This document shows positions 13,001 to 25,000 of a stretch of 64,000 nt of DNA, in pieces. The stretch's first letter is position 1. Every line of letters begins with the position of its first letter. The notes under the pieces were generated by a model, which was not told the origin of the DNA, did not search any database, and was given only the letters and a program-made list of their open reading frames with translations. The position numbers were made by a program, and so were the translations under genes. Source of the stretch: Apostichopus japonicus (Eukaryota > Echinodermata > Holothuroidea > Aspidochirotida > Stichopodidae); NCBI RefSeq assembly GCF_037975245.1, contig NC_092582.1, positions 8,258,501 through 8,322,500 of the forward strand, read 5' to 3'.

Positions 13001-16000
13001 CATTAGATTTAAAAAGTTTGGGGTGAAACTAAATGATTGCTCCATAATTTTCTTGCAAGGAAGCGAGGTTTAGTATAGCCTGCAGTAGAGTGTGGAGCTG
13101 GTCAATCTTTACTTATTTGCCCCTGGGTTACCATATCGGCTTGGCAACAGTTTTGACATATATCTCTGTGATATTGCTTGAGTCTACAATTTCCATTTAA
13201 TCTTCAAGTCCAAGTGGTCTACCAGTCCTTGGACAGGAGATGTCACCTCCTGACACTATACCAGGTAATTAATAATGCTGATCAATGGTATTGCAGACTT
13301 TATGCTGATACATGTACTCAGATGTGAAAAAAACTGATGACTCTGTAATTACACCGGGAAGTCTTTCACTGGTATCCTAACACCACACTAAGATAATGGG
13401 GAAATCTAGCCTAACCATCTGTTTTTTCGCTGAAATTGTGATGCAGTTATAAGATATCTATGGATTACTTTCATTACTGCTGTTATCTTCGACCACATGG
13501 TAGCCTAACACCCCACAAATGTATGTCTAGGGCTCTGAGATGGTAATAACTTGTTCTGATCTATTTTCACCAAACTCAAACGTATGTTTATGGCTCTGAG
13601 ATGGCTATAACGTCTTCCAATGTATATTCACCAAAATCAAATGTGTGTCTAAGGATGTGAGATGGCAAAGTTTTGCTACATTATGTCAGACTTTAATGGG
13701 CATTTGGCTGGTTAAGTTGTGCCAGGACAAACTAGGTCGGGTGAACAGGTAGTTTAAATTGTGGTATGTTACTGAATACATACGCCAAAACTGAATGGAT
13801 TTGTTCACTAGGTCAGTCCTTTGTGTTTCTATGAATGGTCGAAATCATACTAGACTGAGAAACAGAAGCAATAAGTTGTGACAACTACCACCTACCAGGT
13901 TACTCTACTACTCTGTCCTGTCGTTTTTTACTGTTGTGTGAATTTCTTCTCTCTGATTTAACTACTGTAACACAATAAAAGCTCATTATCATAACATCAT
14001 GGAAGTAAAATAGTAACCCCTGGGAATGTTAAGCGAGTTAGCCATTTGGCTGAATTGTTCCTTTCCATCATCGAAAAGAATGAACTTAAGTTCTTGACAG
14101 TTTCAGGACACAAGATGCATGTCAACAGATTCTGGGGTTGGGTATGGTAGTAGACCATATTACATGAAGAGTTGAGACTGGTAAGAGAGAAGTGAAATGA
14201 ACATACTGTAAAGTATACATCTGTAGCATTAACAGCAAGTTAATCTTAAAATGTACTACACTATCGTCTTTATAAACACCCACCCACCAGGCAAAACTAA
14301 GAAGGATGAAGTCCCTGATTATTGGAGCTGATGTCGGAGGGACAAACACCGATGTAGTCTGTATGCAGGACAAAACCGTTATAGCTTTTGAGAAGGTGCC
14401 CACCACTGATGATGTAACAACAGGTTTACAGATGGCCATTAGCAACGCTCTCAGCAAGTTACCTAAAGGAGGTCAGCTGGTTTACTTCAAAGCTATTCAT
14501 CTAAAAAAAACAGAATATTTGCTAATTGTTATTAAATTTTCAAAGACTATATGAGGTCACAAACCCAACTATCATCTTTGGCAACTATGAAAGAGGTATT
14601 TGTGTGGAACAATTCCCCGTAGATGACAGTCAGTTTGTAGTACAGTTAAAACTACTGGAGCGCTAATTGCTAGACGTGGTGCCTGAGCAATGGGGGGGAC
14701 AAGAACTAAATGTGCAGTAAGTGTGAAGGGTGCTGGCATATTAATTTGACCATCAGCATGTACAGGCAAATTTGTTGTATTTTTGACACTGTGCATCTAG
14801 GTTTGGCAGAATTTCTTCAATGTTGTCATTCAAATAAATTCCTACATCAGTTATTAAGTACTGTGCAGCAGGACGTAAAACCCCTAACATAAGCTTTTTG
14901 AGTAACTATAAGTCCAACAATTGTAATGCTATGGCCTATCAGGTCCCTGCACTGTGTCTGACATAAACCAAACAATAAATGTTTCAACAGAATGGTCTGT
15001 CACCATGGTGAATATTGGCACAACACATTTTGTCAACGCCTTGGTCCAACGCGTTCAACTTGCCCCTGTTGCTGTAGTTCGACTCTGTGGGCCTTCATCC
15101 GTGGACTTTGGCCCTTTTGATGATTATCCCGATGATCTGTCAGCCGTGATTGGTGCTAAGTGCTACTTTGTGAATGGTGGTTACCAAGTGGATGGTTCCA
15201 TTATAACAGAGGTACATGAAGAGGAAATTATTCCTGTCATCCAAGAACTTAAAGACAGCAAGATTGAGAATATTGTAATTTCAGGAATATTTTCCCCAGT
15301 GAATAATAACCAGGAGAAACAGGTAAGACAGATGTGAATGTATATGTTGATACAAAGTTAGAAGTCCAATCACTTGTACATCCCATCCCTACCTGCCCTG
15401 GAATGGTGTAATATCCAACACATTACTATATTATAATTAAACCACTGCCGTCTATGCTACTAACATCACTCTAACCTGAGGCCAATTCATGGCAGATATT
15501 ACCAAGCTTATTGCCTGCATTTGGTTGTGAACACTGAACATGCCATTTAGTTCCAACTTACCTCTCCTTGCAAGCATGCAAGAAAGGAGAAAGATATGAA
15601 GGTAATAAAAGTTCAACATAACACAAAAGTGTGACATTCTTTTTATGGCAATTTCTGTTGTTTTACTATTATTTTTAAGGTAGAACAAATATTCAGAAAG
15701 CACTATTCTGGAGTAAGCTTGACCTTGTCCTCTGATGTTGGATCCATTGGTTTATTAGAGAGAGGAAATGCTGCCATTTTGAATGAATCATTCAAACCAC
15801 TATGCAACAGGATCATCTCTGCCTTGTCTCTGGCACTCAGAGAACTGAAATTGGATTGCCCTTTCTTTTTTACTCAAAATGATGGCACATTAGTCAGGTA
15901 TGAAATTTTGCACGTTGTAAATCCAGAGAAGGGGTGTGAGATTGTACAAATCCCCCCTCCCCAACCCCCAATCTAGATCGCATACAAAGTAGTTTAATTA

Positions 16001-19000
16001 CCATAACCATGTGTGTATATAAACCCCAGAATCACCATTTCCCATCTATATATTTTTGTTGCTGGGGGAGGCCACAATCTACATGAGATGAAGTTTTAGT
16101 AACTGTTAATTAAATCATCATTCTTGATAAATGTTTTCCATAATGTATCCTGTTGTAAGATAAATGTTGTCATGCAGTAATTAATAAGAAGAAATAACAT
16201 GCATCCCTCCAAAGGTGTTCTAAATGGTATGGCTTCTGTCCTTTGGTATATAAATCCAGGAACATTGAGCAACTGTGATTGCCCACTAGCAGGACTGACA
16301 TAATTTTCTACATCATTGATGAAAGCAAAGATCCTCATGATGGTACATTTAACTTAATAAGTCAGTTTAATTACAACTTGTGTAATTTGATACAGAAATC
16401 TGGAAACAGCCAACAGGATGAGTTTACATTAATTACCAATACGCCAGACAAATCAACCTTGGGTTAGGTTTGTATCAGAGTCATTGCATAGCAAACATTT
16501 CAAATGCTCAGGGCCAAGAAGTAATCTGTATTTGTTGTCTTTAAATTAGCCTTGAACTTTAAAGATGGAGTTACCCTTCTAGCTTGTATGTTGTATTTGG
16601 GTTTTCTTACCCCTGAAAATAATTAAATGATTAATTAAAATTTCATCATTTGAGGAGAGAAACCTTCTTTACCAAAGTATACTTTGTTAAAGTTTCTGAA
16701 TTGGTTTACATGTGTCATTGCAGTCCTGTAGAAGCTTCAGACTTCCCCATCAGGATAATGGGATGCGGTGCTGCCAACAGCATCCGAGGAGCATCTCATT
16801 TATCTGGTACGTCGAGTCCAGCTGTTTGTTCACATTCATGAATATCATTATAATGTGTTAACATATTTTGCAATTGACTGTGATCAATCAGTATGTATCT
16901 AATTTCAGGACATCCGTTACTCAACTGCCATAAATAAAGTAGGTCATTAGCTTGACTAGAGAAGTTTTACTTGAACAAAATATTGGTAGAATCGATCAAT
17001 TCTACATGAAACAAATCTCTTGGTGACAATTAATTTCTCTTTCCAATGAGCTCTATAATTTTGCAATGCTTCTTTCCAATGGTGATATTGCTGTACAAGC
17101 CTTATGAATTATGATCCCTATTTTTTTTATGAACAACATTGTTCTTCATCCACCATCCATACTTATGCTGCTTCAGGTTTCTTCCAGGTGGTTGTCAGGT
17201 AGAAGGGTTGGTCATCATCTCCAAGGTACACCCTGAACATGATTATATCTTCTATAGTTTAATCACTTCTTACATCTCACTACTTCAGCCAGATCCCTAT
17301 ATATAGAATTTATCAGTTTAATTCTTCAGGTATCCAGAATGGATTAGTGGTTGATATCGGAGGAACCACCACTGATATTGGGTCCCTCAATGGAGGCTTT
17401 CCTAGGCAAACATCATCCGTTGTTAGCAAGGCTGGTCTAGATTTAAACTGCACAATGCCAGATGTGTTGAGCATCAGATTAGGTGGTGGATCAGTTGTAT
17501 GTCCGAAGCCATTGATAAATTCTGTAAGTACATACTACAAATTTGTCCCTCAACACTGCCAGGGCATAATTAGGAATACTACAGTGGAAAATGTATTGTA
17601 CTACAAGAGAAGAATACAATATTTGGATATAAATTTTTAATTAGACTTGTTGTATGCTTGTATTTGGAAACAAACTTACTATGTAAGGTATTAAGGAAAA
17701 GGCACAAGGAGAGTCAAACAATCACAAACACACAAAAATTATCGTTTTACCAGAAACATACATGTGTCAACAATCGATATGGAGTTTTTATCTAATTTTA
17801 CAGAAAAAATAGAGAACTTTAGTAAAATGATGTTTCCTTTGCTTGGTGATTGGTTTCATTTATGTAGTTTCACTGCTTTACAATATTTGTCCTCAGATTA
17901 AGGTTGATGTGGGTCCTAAAAGTGTTGGACATACACTGACTGAGGCGGCTTTAACATTTGGTGGATCCACTCTTACAGCCACTGATGTGGCCTCTGCCTA
18001 CTTGAAGGTGGATGTTGGGGACAGAGACAAAGTGAAAGTGACCACATCTGTTCTAGAGGAGGCAAATGAAGTGATCCAGTGTATGCTGGAAGAATCTGTA
18101 GATCGCATGAAAGTAGGACATCTTTGTATTTAATTAATTTCATAAATCAACCAAGTATAGAATTATCATCTAGAGCAATAATGCTTAACTGGTCTATAAG
18201 GATTTAAACTGTAACATAATATGCAGTGTACCACAAGTACTGCACAGTGACATATACAAACGAGTTGATGTAGAGAGTCATGTAAAAGTATTTTATCTTG
18301 GGGGGGGGGGGGGTATTTCCCCAACATTCCTGGTACTTCCAGTTACATTTATTTAACAAACATTTTGGAAAACGTATAAAAGCTGTATAGAAATGAAAAA
18401 CTCCTATCCATCAACTTCAAGTAACAGTCAATTTGATGGTGTCAATACCAAGAAATTTTGAACATGTTTACCAAAGTTTTTACTCTTTCAAATATGCCAT
18501 TTCTATGTTCATTTCTTAACAACATTTGTGACAAAGGAAGTATTTTGGAAAACCATCAAAAGAAGATAACCTTTTTAGATACAACCAAAACTTTGAATTG
18601 TCTTGATATATTTCTTATTATTATTTACAAAAGCTAAGCAAAGAAGCTGTTCCGGTAATATGTGTCGGTGGTGGAAGCATTCTCAGAGACAAAAACAGAA
18701 AAGTTCCTGGAGTGACAGAGTTCATCCAACCTCCATATTATCAGGTAACCAAACCCTTGCCTCATTATAATAATAGAGTTAAAACAGAAAAACAAGTGAG
18801 AAGTTCATCTAGAGGCCATACCAAAAAGCCAGCACAATTCCTAGCTTACCTTAACTGCTTGCTTGATAGAAGTAGTTTATGGTTTACTAACGATACATTA
18901 AAATGGCCAAATTTTGTCAAGAATGATACAGTACTAACAATTTGTAAAAATTTGCATAATTACAGCAAGCCACAGTTAATCCATTTTTTTAATTATTTTT

Positions 19001-22000
19001 TAATCCATGGAAGAAAAACAAGCAGAAAAACATTTTGGCAATAGCTTGCTTCAAAGCAGTGAACTTGGTGTTACAAGCAAAAAATTTTTTTATTTAAATG
19101 GTTTTTATAAACTGAAAAAAACCCTAACTGATAACCATTGTTTTTCTGCAGGTTGCTAATGCAGTTGGTGCAGCATTGTGCCAGGTGAGCAGCTGTGAAG
19201 AAATTTTACTGAATATGACTGGATTAAGTAACACAAAAGCCTTGGAAAAGCTGTGGACACGTGCCTTTGAGAAATGCTTGATGAATGGAGCTAAAAGAGA
19301 ATCCATAAGGGTAATTGACATGTTTGATGTTTTTTTGTACTATCAACCTCAGGAAAACCACTATGAAGTCAGGCTGTTTAGCATAATCTTTCGTGTTCCA
19401 TAGTTTCAACAGTAGGCACTGCTAGACCCAAGAGGTTATCCTTGTTTGATATGATGCAGCCTCGTATTTGTGAGGGATTTTGAAGCTAATGTGCACCTTT
19501 TCACTTTGAAACAAAGTTTAAAGTACTGACCAGTTATCAAACAGCTGATTGGGGTTAACTTAATACTTGAAACTTAAACATGATCTCACCATATTCTACT
19601 GTTTCCTACAGTAGTTAAGTAGCTTAAATATTGCACACATACTACATGAGAAATTTCTTCTCACTGAAACATCTTCTTTCTCAAAAAATTTCAATAATGT
19701 GAGAACCTTTTGAAAGAAACCTTTCGAAAGGGGCACTTTATGAAGACAGAGTTTACACAAACCCAGAAAAGCAATCAGTCATTTGCACGATACTGCTGTC
19801 ACAACAACAAGTGGATTGGTAACAGCTAACAAAGTGACTTTGTTTGTTAGGTCATCGAGGAAGATATTGGGAAAATGCACCTGCCAGGAAACATCACTGG
19901 TGCTAAAGTGAAAGTTGTTGGAGACTTCACTGATGAGGCCTTAATCAAAAGCAAGGAAACCACCTCTGCCTTTCTTCGTTCAACTCGTAATCTTGAAGCT
20001 GCAGTCCCCAAGTTTCAAAGAGGTGAGACAATTTAGCATGTATATAATTGAATGTGTTTATGCACTTTAATGCCGAGAAACATCACTGGTGCTAAAGTGA
20101 AAGTTGTTGGAGACGTTACTTATGAGGCCTTAAAGGCATTGAAGACTCGCCCCAACCCGTGTGCGGCCATCTGAAAAAGTTAACTTTCTGTTGCTTGCAA
20201 GTGACGTTTTGTAAGTGTCGCTACAAAATGCAGACAGTAATGAAAGGTGACACCTTGTTATCTTTAGCTGGACCTGAGATGTCTATCGCTGTATCGTTTG
20301 TATACTGTGCTGTGGGTATTGTCCGCAGCTGTACAGTATGTACTGACTGTACACTAGTGTCTAATTACCAATGGTAGCAAGCTGTGTGTGTATTTGCTGA
20401 GATCGATGGTGGTGTTTAACACTTCTGTTACACCTCATTCGAAACTAGGTCAGATTACCGGCATTAGACGTTTCTTTTTGCGCAAGACTTCACACCCTTT
20501 AATCAAAACCAAGGAAACTGGCTTTCTTCGTTCAGCTCGTAATCTTGAAGCTGCAGTCACCAATTTCAAAGAGGTGATACAAAGTAGCATGTATATAGTT
20601 GAATGTGTTTATGTATGACTTTAAAGTTGAATACATATATATTGATTCACAACATTTAGAGCAAATAATTGGCATTCATAAGATCTTTTCACTATAAACC
20701 ACTTTGCAGCCAACTGAATCAGTATTGGTTCCAAATCTGTTACTACCAAAACAAGTCACAAATTGTGCAATCACCAATCAAACTATTAAAATGCTCTTGT
20801 TATTCCCCTCAGGAAACTTTCTTTGACTAGCTTGTCCCACTTCACAGATATAGATACCTACAGCAAGTTGTCTCAAATATAAGAAAGTGGAAATCTAAAA
20901 TTTGGCACCTACTAGATAGAAACTTTAAAATAAATTCTTTTATCCTAACAATTCATTAGGCTAACCAATGAGAAATATATAACGATGGAATGCTCCTTTA
21001 GGAAATTTTAGGAATCAAGAGTTTTTTGGGTGCTAGTATTAAATGTATGCATACAGCCTTATAGATACCCCTACCTCTATTATCAGTATCTGACATTATA
21101 ATATATGTAAGAATTGTCACTAATTATATCAAATTAATATTGATATAGCCAGGTGTGGTTTTGTGTAAAGTTACAGCACAAATGGAACAAATGTAGCACA
21201 CTGAATGAAGTGTTACTGCTGAAACACCTACTTCTGTAATTCACTTTATACAACACATATTATAAGCTGCACTAAAATAACAAACTAGCCAGATATTACA
21301 GGATACTGAATAACCGATTTTTGTTTTGCTATGGTATGGACAAATCCAAGATTTACTTAACTAGACATTAATTGGTTAATTTTCTCTTTTCTTATTGCTA
21401 GTCTCTCAATTCTTAGATGAAGACCCTATTCAGCCGCAAGTTCCACAAGTTGATGAAAAGACTGGGGAATGGATTCTATCAGAGTATGACGTGCAATGTA
21501 TCAGCATTGGAACTGCCATACTTGGTTGTGTGGCGGAGGAAACCCAAGAATCGGAGGGCTTAGAGTAAGACAAGCAATGAAAAATGGACACAAAGTTCGA
21601 GTCATTCATCCAGAGAGGTAGTGTTCCATATCCTAAATATTTACAAATGCCAGCCTTAATTCTCTTTCGATTGTCAGGGGTTCCCATACGACCACCTGCA
21701 GGCTGTGATGAGACCCACTTGAACTCCAAACTGTCCCACATGCACCTAAAATACATACCAAAATCCTAGAGGATGCAGGCAATACAATTTGGCATCTGGA
21801 TGTTACATATGGCAATGATCTATACGAGTACATATTGAAAGCCCACCTGTAACTTGAACATCACACATCATTTGTGACAAACTGTCACTCTTCAGTTTAA
21901 ATTAAGTATCTGATCACAAAGCTTATATATATTTCATTCAGTCCAGCAGGGGGTATATATGAGTGCAGATCATGTGTTCCAGCTGGGCTCTAAGCTGTGC

Positions 22001-25000
22001 GCTTGTGGGTACATACAACACTAGCGCACAGCTTTTTACTAGCAGTGTTTTATGCGCACGTACTGTAAGTCAGACACGAGCCATTTATATATTTCTTCTT
22101 GTCTGTACAGCTACAAATACATATATGCCTAACAGTGTTTTTTGCCACAGTCACAGGTATCGATGCAGAGCTGTTGTAAGTTTTAAGAACCTAAATAAAC
22201 GTAATAACCAGGTACAAGTGGCTGTCAGGTTTCAGGTTTACATACACTTATGAATTTTGCAAGCAGATATGTTGGAAACTGGAAAAAAATTGCCCTAATT
22301 TTATGTATGAAAGTAAGTTGGCCTGATGATTCGATCCTACCTGTAGCAGGATCTTCTTCAGAGGCTAAATAACAAGTCATTTAGCTTGTCATTTAGCCTC
22401 TGAAGAAGATCCTGCTAGTATCGAAATTTTAGGCCAACTTACTTTTACACGGGCTCTGTAGTGGATAAGCAGTTTGCTAACAGTTTTATTTTATTCTAAT
22501 TTTATGTAAATAGTAGTTATCCAAACAGATTTTTCCATTGATCATTTCATCAACTATATTTTTCATAACTGTATGTTTTGTTTTTATTGTTTCACTTCTA
22601 GGCTCAATGCACCAGCATTCAAGGATGGAAGAGTCGCAATGCCTGCATTGATGGGTGCTCCAGGTGTTTCGACTGAAAAACTATATAGCGGGAAAGATAT
22701 TACAGAGGCACTTACCTGTTTGGAAAAGATCATGAATTCGGACCTGCTGGAAGAGGGTAGCCAGCAAAGGAAAAGTAAGATAAGGGAGTGTTAGCTCAGT
22801 GGTTAACGCTGTTGCCTTTCATTCATAAGGTCCCGAGTTCGAGTCACTCCGAGATTAATGTATGTCGTTCAGTTACAGAGTTGTTGACAATTGACAATTC
22901 ATAATCATGGACATTAAAAATATGAATCTATTGACTGACTTTGGTCAGCTTGCGGCTTTGATAAGCCAATGATGGCTTCTTCGAGAGTTCCTGCTTGCAG
23001 GAGGATCTAAAATACATACATACATACACATACACGCATACATAATTCAGTAATGCCAACAGAGTACAAATTTCAAACACACTGGTTACATTATCACTGA
23101 ATATATAGATATGAAAATGCTTATTTGGTTCTGCTCTAAGGTTGAAAGGTGTGCTTCATAAAACGTGGTCAACCATATTGTTGCTGTACTGCTGTACATT
23201 GCTAAAACATGATGTGTTCACACAGTACTGTGCCACAATGCTAATTATAACCACTCTACACACTGTAGAGGGATAGTGCCAATACTGTGAGGAGACAGGT
23301 AAGAGAGGCAGTGAAGTAAATATGGTACACCTGTTGGTTAAATTAAGATCTTTCATGGACTAATCCACATAGGTATGAACTTGAGGAAATTCAATTTGTG
23401 GAGGTTTCATACTGTACCATTCTAGTTAGTCCCCTAAAGACCAAAAAGTTTAACTTTGTTGTGCCCAGCCTCCAAACATCTGACCAATACTCAACTCATT
23501 GTCAATCACAAATAATGGTCAGATTCATCCATTAGCATTAATAATTCAAATATAAGAGCTGTTTAAATGATATAAACACCACAATGAATCTCTGAACAGA
23601 GTGTTTTGTTAGACTCCCTTTAAAGCTCTTCAGAACTGCTTCAGAAAGTCAGGGTAATGGTCAATCCTGCTGAAATTTCAACAACCATCTAACAACCACC
23701 CTCAAAGCACTTTGTCTCGTTGTGCGTTATGTCTAATGATAACATTCTTGTCATTGCCTTCGGAAATATTTGGAGGATCAGATCCTCTAGCAAGTACAAA
23801 TTTTTAAATAACATTTTCTCAATCTTCAGAACTAAAAGTACAAACAACTGATGAAATACAATTTGTGACGGACTTTGATCCGGCCATCGTGGACGAGACT
23901 AAAGCTAATGCAAAGCGGCTGATAGCTCTGATGGGTGTGGAGATGGGTGGTATCAACGCTATGGAACCACTTTGTACTGGAGCACTCATGAACCTCCCTG
24001 TTTTGGACTGTGATGGTATGGGACGTGCTTTCCCAGAATTACAGGTACTGATATTGGGTATTATTAGGTTATCTACAACGACAACGGTAAATGATGATTT
24101 TGGAGCTTGAATCAAGTTTTTCGAGCCCAGATATGTAACCAGGTGACTGGCATGCATTTAAGATAATTTCCATACAGTAAATTCATTGCCCTGTTAGAAT
24201 TTCAATATTACAGGAAGACCTTGTACAGGACTTGACAAAGTAATAACCAGACTTTCCCATATGTTCTTGTCTTAGTTTTCTATTGTAATTCCTTAATTGA
24301 CTTATAAAATAAAGCAATTTCTCTACAACAAAAATTTTTGTTTAAATGTTAAACTTTAATATAATAAAGAATTTAACTAAAAGTTTGTCTGTCACATGTG
24401 AGTACAGCATTTAACCACTAGCAGTTGCTAGCACGTACTGTAATATATCTGTGTTGTGGATGTTAGAAAAACTGTACTCCTTTTCTTTACTTCTGAGGTG
24501 TATAAGCTATAACCTATAACCTAACCTTTGAAGTTGATTTCCACCGCAATGGAACAAGCTATGCAGATCAACATTTGAAAAATATGACCTATTTATGTTA
24601 AAAGACTTCAACATCCCATTGACTATTCGTTAAGTACGCAATCTCTCTTTCCATATTTCTGAATCCATTCCACTATTTCATATGAAGTGTTTTCATATTT
24701 TTATCCAACAATTAAGATGTTGGTTCCATCTATTCTTGGTAAGCGTCTACATCCAACAGTCCTAGTAGACAATAGTCACAGAGAAGCAATCCTATGGGCT
24801 GACGGGCCAAAGTCTATTGAAAACCAGTTTAGAAATGTTCTTGGCAGAATAGGGTGAGCATCACATTCAGAAGAGCTACATAAATTACTCTAATTTACGT
24901 ATATCAATTGAAAGTAAGAAAAATAACCTTAGTTAATAATACAGTACATGATCAAAACTACAGTATACAAAATGTTTCTCGAAAGGTAATAAGGAAGCTA

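Noticed and set aside
22785-22849. Functional tRNA gene
   Set aside because: It has A and B boxes but is followed by a shared SINE body and ATACATACA tail, and is repeated at 35917-35982.
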